From NCBI GenBank assembly GCA_022615295.1, contig JAKEHF010000038.1:1-21025 (forward strand): a DNA stretch of 21,025 nucleotides, written 5' to 3'. The first letter of the stretch is position 1. Every line of letters starts with the position of its first letter. This DNA comes from Actinomycetota bacterium (GTDB lineage: Bacteria; Actinomycetota; Acidimicrobiia; Spongiisociales; ZC4RG35). Both the position numbers and the translations under genes were made by a program. This document shows, one piece after another, positions 1 through 7,570 of the stretch. Under the pieces are notes generated by a model. That model saw nothing but the letters and a program-made list of their open reading frames with translations. It made no database searches and was not told the origin of the DNA.

Positions 1-1178
1 TCGAGGGCTTCGCGGTGGCCTTCGGGGAGTGGGACCATCTACTCCTCAGGGGGATCGATCTCGTCATCACCAGCCCCGGGTTCTCGGAGCGGTCGGCCCC
101 GATCGTGGAGACGCTCGAGTCGGGTGTGCCACTGGTGGGCGAGATCGAGTACGCATGGAGCCACCTCAAGAGCCCGGTGATCGCGGTCACCGGCACCAAC
201 GGCAAGACCACGGTCACCGAGGTGACGTCGGCCATGCTCGAGTCCTCAGGTCTGCAGGCACCGGCGGTGGGCAACATCGGTGATCCGCTCTCTGATCACG
301 CCGGCGAGATCCATGACGTGCTGGTCGTAGAGGTCTCCAGCTTCCAGCTCAGGTTCAGTGACACCTTTCACCCGGTGGCCGCCGCCATCACCAACGTCGC
401 CCTCGACCATCTCGACTGGCATGGGTCGGCTTACTCCTATCGGGAGGCCAAGGCGCGGATCTTTGCCAATCAGACCGGTGACGACCTCCTCGTCTATGTC
501 AGCGACGATCCGGGTGCCACGCACATGGTGACGGCTGCCCGGTCGCAGCTTTATCCCGTCAGCGGGTTGTCCGTGCCACCAGGTGGTGGTGGCGTCGACG
601 GAGACGTCATCCGGGTCATCGGAGCCGCGGTCGACATCCGCATGCTCCACTCATCCGACCCCATCCATGTCTCCAACATCGCCTGCGCCGCCGCTCTCGC
701 CATCAGACTCGGGGCCACCCCGGAGGGGGTGGCGGCCGCTGCCACGGCCTATCGGCCGGGTGAGCACCGGCGTCGCGTGGTGGCGGAGAGCCGTGGCGTG
801 GTCTGGGTCGACGACTCCAAGGCGACCAATCCCCATGCCGCCCTGGCCTCCATCCGATCCTTTGGGCCCGTAGTGCTCATTGCCGGTGGTCTCGACAAGG
901 GCCTCGATGTGATGCCGCTGGCCGACGAGCCGAACGTGCGAGTGCTGATCGGCATCGGTGACGCCGGCCCGGCCCTGGTCGAGAGGGCGGGATCCAAGGG
1001 TCGTCTCGCCGAGCGGCTGGAGACGGCGGTGGCGATTGCGGGGAGGGAGGCAGTCGCCGGGGATACCGTGCTCCTCGCCCCGGGATGCGCCAGTTTCGAC
1101 CAGTTCGAGTCCTACGCGGAGCGGGGACGAAGGTATGTCGACCTGGTCGTCGAGCTGACCGGAGGTGGGAGCCCGTGA
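1..1178 (+). CDS. murD: UDP-N-acetylmuramoyl-L-alanine--D-glutamate ligase (MurD), 5' truncated
   Basis: Cytoplasmic ATP-dependent ligase that adds D-glutamate to UDP-MurNAc-L-alanine, the second amino acid of the peptidoglycan stem peptide. The reading frame is open from base 3 with no stop, so the start lies upstream; compared with the usual length of about 450 residues, roughly the first 60 (part of the UDP-binding N domain) are missing. Visible Mur ligase signatures are the P-loop GTNGKTT (bases about 192-212), GNIGDP, the MurD-type EVSSFQL, the metal/ATP segment NVALDHLDWHG, and, in the C-terminal domain, GEHRRR and DDSKATNPHAAL. DSKATN is typical of MurD rather than MurC, MurE or MurF. 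The stop TGA (1176-1178) overlaps the GTG start of ftsW by four bases. A GTG at base 15 is internal and should not be taken as the start. Confidence 0.96.
   Translation, partial: EGFAVAFGEWDHLLLRGIDLVITSPGFSERSAPIVETLESGVPLVGEIEYAWSHLKSPVIAVTGTNGKTTVTEVTSAMLESSGLQAPAVGNIGDPLSDHAGEIHDVLVVEVSSFQLRFSDTFHPVAAAITNVALDHLDWHGSAYSYREAKARIFANQTGDDLLVYVSDDPGATHMVTAARSQLYPVSGLSVPPGGGGVDGDVIRVIGAAVDIRMLHSSDPIHVSNIACAAALAIRLGATPEGVAAAATAYRPGEHRRRVVAESRGVVWVDDSKATNPHAALASIRSFGPVVLIAGGLDKGLDVMPLADEPNVRVLIGIGDAGPALVERAGSKGRLAERLETAVAIAGREAVAGDTVLLAPGCASFDQFESYAERGRRYVDLVVELTGGGSP
1161..1167 (+). promoter_or_regulatory. Ribosome binding site that decides the ftsW start
   Basis: GGAGGTG at 1161-1167 lies seven bases before GTG 1175. 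It is one of the few strong Shine-Dalgarno sequences in the window and supports GTG 1175 over the in-frame upstream start at 1085 (inside murD) and the in-frame ATG at 1244. Confidence 0.7.
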
Positions 1179-2338
1179 CGTCCAACGTCACCTCCATCTC
1201 CAAGATCCGTGCCGCGGCCCGAGACCGCGCCGAGCGGCTCGCCATGAACAACCGGACCGCCACGACGCTCCTCGTGGTCGTCGTGGTCCTGCTCGTCATC
1301 GGCCTCGGCGCCACCCAGTCCGCCTCTTCGGCGATCGCGATCGACGCCAACCAGGACCGTCTCTTCTACTTCAAGCGGCAACTCCTTGGGATCGGCGTCG
1401 GCACCCTCGCCCTCCTCGTGGCAGCCAGGTTCCCCTACAGGCTCTACCGGCTGCTCGCCGTGCCCGCCTTTCTGGTGACCTTGGGTTTGCTGGTCTCGGT
1501 CCTCGTCGCCGGTGACACCCGTGGCGGCGCCACCCGATGGCTAACCATCTCGGGCTTCTCATTCCAGCCCTCGGAACTGGCGAAGATCAGTGTCGTCCTC
1601 GTCCTCGCCCTGCTCCTCGAGCGAAAGCACCGTCTCCTCGAACGGTTCGCCCACCTCATCGTCCCCGTGGCCGTGACCGTCGGTCTGGTCGGGGTGCTGA
1701 TAATGAGTCAGCCCGACCTGGGGACCCTGATCATCGTGGGCGCCGCAGCCATGGCCGTGGTCATGACGAGCGACACACCATTCCGGTACGTCGCCCTGAT
1801 CTCGGTGGTCGCCGTGCTGGTCGTCGTCTTCCTCGCCTTCGACGCCGACTACCGCACCGACCGGATCACCGGCTTCCTCGACCCATACGCAGACGCCCAG
1901 GGGAACGGATACCAGCTGATCCAGGGCTACTACGCCCTGGGCAACGGGGGGATCTTCGGGGTGGGTCTCGGCGCCTCCCGAGCCCGCTGGTTCTATCTCC
2001 CCAACGCCCACACCGACTTCATTTTCGCCATCATCGGTGAGGAGACGGGTCTCATCGGCGGTCTGACGATCATCGGGCTCTTCACGGTCCTCGCCTTGGC
2101 CGGGTGGGTGGTGGCTGCACGGGCGCCCGACCGCTTCGGCCGGATGCTCGCCGCCGGGATGACCGCCTGGCTCTCCTTCCAGGCGCTGATCAACATCGGT
2201 GGCGTGCTCGGGGTGGTCCCCATAACCGGTATCGCCCTTCCCTTCATCTCCTTCGGGTCCACCGCGATGGTGGTGTCGATGGCCGCCGTGGGGATCCTCG
2301 TCAACATCTCCCAAAGCGGGGTTCGCGGCGGGAGATGA
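1175..2338 (+). CDS. ftsW: Septal peptidoglycan polymerase FtsW (SEDS family)
   Basis: Integral membrane SEDS glycosyltransferase that polymerises lipid II into glycan strands at the septum, working with a class B penicillin-binding protein. The 387-residue product has a basic cytoplasmic N-terminus (1-27) followed by multiple hydrophobic segments, the first at about 30-47. Family motifs are FQPSELAKIS (about 130-139), SQPDLGT (about 178-184), and the signature block with YLPNAHTDFIFAIIGEETG (about 274-292), where Asp281 corresponds to the acidic residue needed by SEDS enzymes. Near the C-terminus LPFISFGST matches the family LPFISYG motif. I choose GTG 1175 because of the good ribosome binding site and the GTGA overlap with murD. 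RodA is the alternative in the family, but the position between murD and murG argues for FtsW. Confidence 0.95.
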   Translation: MTSNVTSISKIRAAARDRAERLAMNNRTATTLLVVVVVLLVIGLGATQSASSAIAIDANQDRLFYFKRQLLGIGVGTLALLVAARFPYRLYRLLAVPAFLVTLGLLVSVLVAGDTRGGATRWLTISGFSFQPSELAKISVVLVLALLLERKHRLLERFAHLIVPVAVTVGLVGVLIMSQPDLGTLIIVGAAAMAVVMTSDTPFRYVALISVVAVLVVVFLAFDADYRTDRITGFLDPYADAQGNGYQLIQGYYALGNGGIFGVGLGASRARWFYLPNAHTDFIFAIIGEETGLIGGLTIIGLFTVLALAGWVVAARAPDRFGRMLAAGMTAWLSFQALINIGGVLGVVPITGIALPFISFGSTAMVVSMAAVGILVNISQSGVRGGR

Positions 2339-3411
2339 CGTTTCTTATAGCCGCCGCCGGGACCGGGGGGCATGTGTATCCCGGGCTCTCGGTGGGGGAG
2401 GCCCTGGTCGACCGGGGGATCCCACGCGCCGACATCATCTACGTGGGTGGATCCAGGCTCGAGGCGCGTGTGTTCCCCTCGAGGGGATTTCCCTTTCTCG
2501 AGCTCGAGCTGAGGGGGCTGCGCCGCTCACTGAGCCCGCGGAACCTCACCCTGCCGGCGGTCGTGCGACGAGCCCGGGACAGGATCATGACGGCGATGGG
2601 CGAGCGCGGGGTGCGGGTGGTGCTGGGGATGGGCGGGTACGTCACCGTCCCGGCGGGGCTGGCGGCGCGCCGGCTCCGCATCCCCTTCTTCAACTCCGAG
2701 CAGAACGCAAGGGCAGGGTTGGCCAACCGGGTAGCCGCACGCTGGGCGCGCAGGACCTTTGGCGCCTTCCCTGCCACCGAAGGCCTCCCCGATGCGGAGT
2801 GGGTGGGCAACCCGGTCAGGGAGGTCTTCTGGCACTTCGACCGTGACCATCTCCGACCAGGTGGTCTGGTCGAGTACGGTATCGGTGAGGATGCCCCCGT
2901 GCTCGGCGTCTTCGGCGGCTCGCTGGGCGCCGCAGTGATCAATCAGGCCGTCGTCGATCTGGTCGGGTCCTGGGTGGGGCCCCCGATCCAGGTCCTCCAT
3001 CTCACCGGTGACCGGTTCCTCGAAGACATCTCCGGCCTACCCGCCCCGCCGGGGGTCCGTTGGGTGCGTCGGGGCTTCGAGCAGAGGATGGAGAGGTTCT
3101 ATGCGGCGTCCGATCTGGTTGTGGCCCGCGCCGGGGGGGCGGTGGCCGAGCTGACGGCGACGGGGACACCATCGGTGCTCGTCCCCGGTGAGTTCGGCTC
3201 CGGCGGTCATCAACTTGGGAACGCTCGTTTCCTCACCGAGTCCGGGGCGGCGGTCACGGTGCCCGAGACCCATCTGGGGGGTCTGCCCGCGGTGATCGCC
3301 GCCACCCTGCTCGACGAGGAGACGCTCTCCACGATGCGGCTTCGGGCGAAGAGGATCGCCAGACCCCAGGCGGCACACACCATCGCCGACGCCATGATCG
3401 AGACGATGTGA
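2335..3411 (+). CDS. murG: Lipid II-forming N-acetylglucosaminyltransferase MurG
   Basis: Peripheral membrane GT-B glycosyltransferase that moves GlcNAc from UDP-GlcNAc onto lipid I to form lipid II. The 358-residue product has the usual length. GTGGHVYP at residues 9-16 is the N-domain glycine-rich loop; MGGYVTVPAG and NSEQNARAGLANR follow; the C domain contains WVGNPVR, FGGSLGA, and the UDP-binding region ARAGGAVAELTATGTPSVLVP followed by GGHQLGNARFL. The start ATG 2335 places the first glycine loop where MurG proteins have it and overlaps the ftsW stop as ATGA. The nearest purine-rich stretch (GGGAG, 2330-2334) directly abuts the start codon, so translation probably depends on coupling to ftsW. 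Confidence 0.95.
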   Translation: MTFLIAAAGTGGHVYPGLSVGEALVDRGIPRADIIYVGGSRLEARVFPSRGFPFLELELRGLRRSLSPRNLTLPAVVRRARDRIMTAMGERGVRVVLGMGGYVTVPAGLAARRLRIPFFNSEQNARAGLANRVAARWARRTFGAFPATEGLPDAEWVGNPVREVFWHFDRDHLRPGGLVEYGIGEDAPVLGVFGGSLGAAVINQAVVDLVGSWVGPPIQVLHLTGDRFLEDISGLPAPPGVRWVRRGFEQRMERFYAASDLVVARAGGAVAELTATGTPSVLVPGEFGSGGHQLGNARFLTESGAAVTVPETHLGGLPAVIAATLLDEETLSTMRLRAKRIARPQAAHTIADAMIETM

Positions 3412-4766
3412 GACTCGACTACCACGGAGTGCACATCGTTGGCGCCGGGGGGGCGGGGATGAGCGCCCTGGCCAAGATCCTCGTCGGTCTCGGCCACCGG
3501 GTCACCGGCTCCGACCTCCGCGGGGGCGGGGCTCTCGATGTACTTGGCGACCTGGGGGTGGTGGTGGCCACGGGTCATGCCCCCGGCCTGGCCACCAACG
3601 CCGACCTGGTGGTGGCTTCCTCGGCGGTGCCCGACTACGACGAGGAGTTGGTCGCCGCCCGCGGCGCCGGTGTCCCGGTGTGGCGAAGACCCCAGCTGCT
3701 CGAGGCCCTCTCGGCTCAGACGACGACGATCGGAGCCACCGGGACCCATGGCAAGACGACGACCACGGGGCTCCTGATCACCGCGCTGAGGGGTATGGGC
3801 GCCGACCCCTCGTTCGTCGTGGGCGGGGACTTGGTCGGGTTGCAGACGAATGGTCATCTCGGCGCCGACGACCTGCTGGTGGTGGAGGCCGATGAGGCCT
3901 TTCGCACATTCGAATCGATCCATCTCAGCGGTCTGGTGGTCACCAACGTCGAGGTGGATCATCTCGACCACTTCGGTGACGAGCAGGCCATGCTCGACAG
4001 CTTCATCGGGGTAGCCGCATCGGTCGACGGTCCCGTGCTCGCCTGCGCCGACGACCCGGGGGCCCGATTGGTCGCATCGGAGGCGGGGACCCTCACCTAT
4101 GGTCTCGCCGCCGACGCCGACTGGAGCGTGGTCGCCCTCGAGGTGACCCCGGTCTCGAGCGTCTTCACATTGACCGGGCCCCGCGGGTCCATCGATGCCA
4201 GGGTTCCCCGACCCGGCCGTCATGTCGCCCTCGACGCCGCCGGGGCGCTCGCCCTGCTCGCCGAGCTTGGTCACGATCCCCTCCTGCTCGGCGGGTCCCT
4301 GGCGGCGTTCCGCGGCGTGGGGAGGAGATGGGAGCATCGTGGGACGGTGGCCGGGGTCGTCCTCTATGACGACTACGCCCATCACCCGACGGAGGTGAGA
4401 GCGACGTTGGAGGCGGCCAGGGCCCTGGGGGCGAGACGCCTCTGGGCCGTGTTCCAACCCCATCTCTACAGCAGGACCGAGAGATTCAGCGAGGAGTTCG
4501 GTGCGGCTCTCGCCACGGCAGACGTCGTCGTGGTCACCGACGTGTATGGGGCCAGGGAGGAGCCGGTCCCCGGGATCACGGGTGAGCTGGTGGCCGACGC
4601 CGCCGCGGCCAGTGGCAAGACCGTCCATTACGTTCCCCACCGGGCCGACCTGGCCGCCTTCCTCGCCCCCAGGCTCGACGTAGGCGATCTCGTGGTGTCG
4701 ATGGGCGCCGGGGACATCACCCTTCTCCACGGCGAGCTCGCCGGTCTGCTGGGGACCCCGGCATGA
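3408..4766 (+). CDS. murC: UDP-N-acetylmuramate--L-alanine ligase (MurC)
   Basis: Cytoplasmic Mur ligase that adds L-alanine to UDP-MurNAc, the first stem peptide step. The product is 452 residues, normal for MurC. The N-domain nucleotide loop is VGAGGAGMSALA (about 11-22), the ATP loop GTHGKTTT at 112-119, then VVTNVEVDHLDHFG (about 177-190), YDDYAHHPTEV in the C domain, FQPHLYSRTERF and the terminal MGAGDIT. These together are specific for MurC. One deviation: the normally strict EADESD is EADEAF at 160-165, keeping the glutamate but losing the following Ser-Asp pair. GTG 3408 overlaps the murG stop (GTGA). The stop overlaps the murB ATG. Confidence 0.95.
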   Translation: MRLDYHGVHIVGAGGAGMSALAKILVGLGHRVTGSDLRGGGALDVLGDLGVVVATGHAPGLATNADLVVASSAVPDYDEELVAARGAGVPVWRRPQLLEALSAQTTTIGATGTHGKTTTTGLLITALRGMGADPSFVVGGDLVGLQTNGHLGADDLLVVEADEAFRTFESIHLSGLVVTNVEVDHLDHFGDEQAMLDSFIGVAASVDGPVLACADDPGARLVASEAGTLTYGLAADADWSVVALEVTPVSSVFTLTGPRGSIDARVPRPGRHVALDAAGALALLAELGHDPLLLGGSLAAFRGVGRRWEHRGTVAGVVLYDDYAHHPTEVRATLEAARALGARRLWAVFQPHLYSRTERFSEEFGAALATADVVVVTDVYGAREEPVPGITGELVADAAAASGKTVHYVPHRADLAAFLAPRLDVGDLVVSMGAGDITLLHGELAGLLGTPA

Positions 4767-5653
4767 CCCAACCCATGCCCGACGATCTGGTGGAAAAGGA
4801 CGTCCCCCTGGGCGCCTTCACCACCTACAAGGCGGGTGGGCCGGCGAGGTTCTTCGCCAGGGTGGGGAGTCGCCAGAGTGTGCTCACTCTCATCGAGAGC
4901 GGCATCACCACCGGCCTCCCCATCCTGGTGCTCGGTCGTGGCTCGAATCTGGTTGTCTCGGACAGGGGGTTCCCGGGTCTGGTGGTCCATCTCGATGGCG
5001 AGTTCGCCCGATACCAGATCGAGGGGGTGCGGGTGAGCGCCGGGGCGGCGGTCCCCCTGCCCAGACTGGCCCGGGCCACCTCGGAGGCGGGTGTGACCGG
5101 TCTCGAGTTCTTCGTGGGCATCCCGGGCTCGGTTGGGGGAGCGGTGCGTCAGAACGCCGGCTGCTTCGGCCGGGAGACTCGTGACGTTCTGGCCGGTGCC
5201 GAGGTGGTCGATCTGCGCACCGGAGTCCTGACCACCCGTGGCCCCGACGAGCTGGAGCTCGCCTACCGCCACTCCGCACTCCGTCCGGACGAGATGGTGC
5301 TCCAGGCGGTGCTCACCGGGGCTGGGGGCGACGTCGTCGCCTCGGGGGAGTTGATCCGGGAGGTCACACGCTGGCGTCGCGACAACCAGCCGGGAGGGAC
5401 GCTGAATGCCGGCTCTGTCTTCAAGAACCCGAAAGGGGACACCGCAGGCGAGCTCATCGATCGTCTCGGTCTCAAGGGTCTCCGTGTCGGCGACGTCTCG
5501 GTCTCCGAGAAGCACGCCAACTTCTTCGTGGCCGGGCCCGGCGCCCGAGCCGACGACATCCATCGGCTGGCGATGCTGGTCAAAGACCGGGTTTTCGCAC
5601 TCACCGGGACCATCCTGGAGCCCGAGATCCAGTTCGTCGGATTCGAAGAATGA
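4763..5653 (+). CDS. murB: UDP-N-acetylenolpyruvoylglucosamine reductase, type II (MurB)
   Basis: FAD-dependent reductase that converts UDP-GlcNAc-enolpyruvate to UDP-MurNAc with NADPH. The product is 296 residues, fitting the short type II enzymes of Gram-positive bacteria. YKAGGPARFF (about 22-31) and GRGSNLVVSD (58-67) form the FAD-binding PCMH-type domain, with GIPGSVGGAVRQNAG (about 119-133) completing it. YRHSAL carries the conserved arginine (169). The catalytic serine is Ser218 in NAGSVFKNP, and LEPEIQFVG near the end supplies the acidic residue. The ATG overlaps the murC stop (ATGA) and the stop overlaps ftsQ in the same way. In many actinobacteria murB lies elsewhere, so its presence between murC and ftsQ is a lineage clue. 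Confidence 0.95.
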   Translation: MTQPMPDDLVEKDVPLGAFTTYKAGGPARFFARVGSRQSVLTLIESGITTGLPILVLGRGSNLVVSDRGFPGLVVHLDGEFARYQIEGVRVSAGAAVPLPRLARATSEAGVTGLEFFVGIPGSVGGAVRQNAGCFGRETRDVLAGAEVVDLRTGVLTTRGPDELELAYRHSALRPDEMVLQAVLTGAGGDVVASGELIREVTRWRRDNQPGGTLNAGSVFKNPKGDTAGELIDRLGLKGLRVGDVSVSEKHANFFVAGPGARADDIHRLAMLVKDRVFALTGTILEPEIQFVGFEE

Positions 5654-6405
5654 CCATCGACCCCAGACTCGCCGACAGACGGCGTGAGGTTGCCGAGCAC
5701 AAGGCGCAGAGGAACCTCCGTCGTCTCCTCAGGTTCCTCGCTGCTCTCCTGGTGGCGGGGGGTGTGGTCTGGTTCCTGCTCTCCCCTTGGATGAGCGCAG
5801 ATCGGGTGAGGGTTGCCGGAGTGGTTGCCTCCGAGACCGAGCTCCTCCTCGTCCGCCTGGGTGTGGTGGTGGGCCGGCCCCTGGTCCTCATCCGGGCCGG
5901 CGTGGTGGAGACGGCTCTCGAGGCCGATCCCTGGGTGATCAGCGCCGATGTCGACCTCGACTGGCCGAGCGACGTCGTGGTCAGGGTGGTCGAACGTACT
6001 CCCCGGGCCTGGGTCGAGACCGCAGACGGCTGGACACGGAGGGCCGAGGACGGTGGCGCCGTGCCCAGCGCCCCCGAGCCCGACAACACCCTGGGCTGGG
6101 TGAGGATGCCGCACGTCCCCGAGACCGAGGCGGCCACCTCCGAGGTGGTGCTGGGAGCCATCGAGTTCATCCACGCCCTTCCTTCGGATTTGGCGAGGGT
6201 GACTGCGGTCCGATTCGAGGAGGGTGAGTTGTGGGCCGTGGTCGATGGTCATCAGGTGAGGTTGGGCAGGGAGACGGAGATGACGGCCAAAGCGGTCTCG
6301 TTGGTCACCCTTCTCACCGAGGACATCCCCGATGGAGCCACTCTCATCCTGGTGGCCCCCACCCACCCCGCCGTCGCTCCCGGCCCGGGGGAGGTGACGG
6401 AGTGA
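5650..6405 (+). CDS. ftsQ: Cell division protein FtsQ/DivIB
   Basis: Bitopic divisome protein linking early and late division proteins through contacts with FtsB and FtsL. The 251-residue product has a basic cytoplasmic tail (1-26), one membrane segment at about 27-46 and an extracytoplasmic remainder. The first outside part, starting around DRVRVAGV (51-58), is a POTRA domain, with the usual hydrophobic pattern through RPLVLIRAGVVETALEADPWV and VVVRVVERTPRAWV. The rest matches the FtsQ beta domain only in general pattern, which is normal for this fast-evolving family. Identity rests on topology, POTRA and its place between murB and ftsZ. The ATG overlaps the murB stop as ATGA; no convincing separate ribosome binding site is visible. 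Confidence 0.9.
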   Translation: MTIDPRLADRRREVAEHKAQRNLRRLLRFLAALLVAGGVVWFLLSPWMSADRVRVAGVVASETELLLVRLGVVVGRPLVLIRAGVVETALEADPWVISADVDLDWPSDVVVRVVERTPRAWVETADGWTRRAEDGGAVPSAPEPDNTLGWVRMPHVPETEAATSEVVLGAIEFIHALPSDLARVTAVRFEEGELWAVVDGHQVRLGRETEMTAKAVSLVTLLTEDIPDGATLILVAPTHPAVAPGPGEVTE

Positions 6406-6529
6406 GGGAACAAACTCGCATCACGCTCATCTACACGTCAACTAGAGGCTTAGGGTTTCGGGGTTTACTAAGTGGGGTGACAACAGTAAACCTCAACCTC
6501 AGCTTTCGATTTCGAGTGGAGGTTCGACA
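6406..6529 (+). promoter_or_regulatory. ftsQ-ftsZ intergenic region with inverted repeat; probable ftsZ promoter region
   Basis: This 124-base gap is clearly less GC-rich than its surroundings (61 G or C by hand count). It holds a perfect inverted repeat, GGTTTACT at 6462-6469 and AGTAAACC at 6485-6492, separated by 15 bases; allowing one G-T wobble the arms extend to 10 bases (6460-6494). TAGGGT at 6451-6456 fits the actinobacterial TANNNT -10 pattern, but no good -35 box is visible. As the first real break in a run of overlapping genes, and since ftsZ commonly has its own promoter, I infer a regulated promoter here. Confidence 0.55.
6518..6523 (+). promoter_or_regulatory. Ribosome binding site of ftsZ
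   Basis: GGAGGT at 6518-6523 is a near-perfect Shine-Dalgarno sequence six bases before GTG 6530. It is stronger than those of the coupled genes upstream, as expected for a highly expressed protein. Confidence 0.75.
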
Positions 6530-7570
6530 GTGAGCAGCACCAGTGGCGGGTATCTCGCCGTCATCAAGGTCGTGGGCATCGGTGGTGGCGGGGTCAATGC
6601 GGTCAACCGCATGGTGGAGGCGGGTGTCCGTGGCGTGGAGTTCATCGCCCTCAACACCGACGCCCAGGCGCTGTTGATGAGTGACGCCGACGTCAAGCTG
6701 GACATCGGGCGCGACGTGACCAGGGGTCTCGGGGCGGGGGCGAACCCCGAGATCGGCCGGGCCGCGGCAGAGGAGCATCGCGCCGAGCTCGAGGACGCCC
6801 TCAAGGGGTCTGACATGGTGTTCATCACCGCCGGTGAGGGTGGCGGGACCGGCACCGGTGGCGCCCCCATCGTCGCCGAGGTGGCAAGGACGGTTGGTGC
6901 CCTGACGGTGGGCGTGGTCACCAGGCCCTTTGGCTTCGAGGGCCGGCGGCGGGCGGTCTACGCCGAGCAGGGGATAGACGCCCTCAAGGAGGCGGTGGAC
7001 ACCCTGATCGTGATCCCCAACGACCGTCTCCTCGACGTCGGTGACCCCAGTTCCCCGATCACGGAGACCTTCCGTCTTGCCGACGAGGTGCTGATGAGCG
7101 GGGTGACCGGTATCACCGATCTCATCACCACTCCCGGCCTGATCAACGTCGACTTCGCCGACGTGCGAACCATCATGGCCGACGCCGGGTCGGCGGTGAT
7201 GGGCATCGGCAGGGCCACGGGGGAGAACCGGGCCCGGCAGTCGGCGGAGCGGGCGATATCGAGTCCCATGCTCGAGGCATCCATGGACGGGGCGAAAGGG
7301 GTCCTGCTCTCGGTCTCGGGACCGACCTCGATGACCCTCCACGAGGCCACCGAGGCGGCCCGGGTCGTGGCCGACCATGCCGACGGCGAGGCCGACATCA
7401 TCTTCGGTGCGATCATCGACGACGACCTCGGTGAGGAGATGAAGGTGACGGTCATAGCCGCCGGTTTCGAGGGGAGACGTAAGCCGAACCGCCCGGTGTC
7501 ACGGAGTACGGCGGACGGCCGGCGCTTCGTCGACGACGACCTCGAGATCCCTAGCTTCGTGCAGGGATGA
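6530..7570 (+). CDS. ftsZ: Cell division GTPase FtsZ
   Basis: Tubulin-like GTPase that forms the Z ring at midcell. The GTP-binding site includes GIGGGGVNAVNRM (about 16-28), LNTDAQAL (41-48) and the tubulin signature GGGTGTG (104-110). The T7 synergy loop GLINVDFADV (203-212) carries Asp208 and Asp211 that complete the active site of the neighbouring subunit. The C-terminal interaction peptide is DDLEIPSFVQG (336-346), which SepF and other partners bind in related bacteria. The protein has only 346 residues because the linker between the globular domain (ending near AAGFEG, 310-315) and that peptide is only about 20 residues. The segment GDPSSPITETF (171-181) also differs from the common family sequence. 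The stop overlaps pgeF as ATGA. Confidence 0.98.
   Translation: MSSTSGGYLAVIKVVGIGGGGVNAVNRMVEAGVRGVEFIALNTDAQALLMSDADVKLDIGRDVTRGLGAGANPEIGRAAAEEHRAELEDALKGSDMVFITAGEGGGTGTGGAPIVAEVARTVGALTVGVVTRPFGFEGRRRAVYAEQGIDALKEAVDTLIVIPNDRLLDVGDPSSPITETFRLADEVLMSGVTGITDLITTPGLINVDFADVRTIMADAGSAVMGIGRATGENRARQSAERAISSPMLEASMDGAKGVLLSVSGPTSMTLHEATEAARVVADHADGEADIIFGAIIDDDLGEEMKVTVIAAGFEGRRKPNRPVSRSTADGRRFVDDDLEIPSFVQG

Noticed and set aside
3210..4730. A 506-codon minus-strand frame opposite murC and murG, and similar long antisense frames under murB, ftsQ and ftsZ
   Set aside because: These lie opposite conserved genes, with low-complexity Gly/Asp/His/Arg composition and no motif or ribosome binding site.
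6471..6480. MraZ-type TGGGN box upstream of ftsZ
   Set aside because: Only one TGGGG is present; MraZ sites need several evenly spaced copies and usually lie at the start of the dcw cluster.
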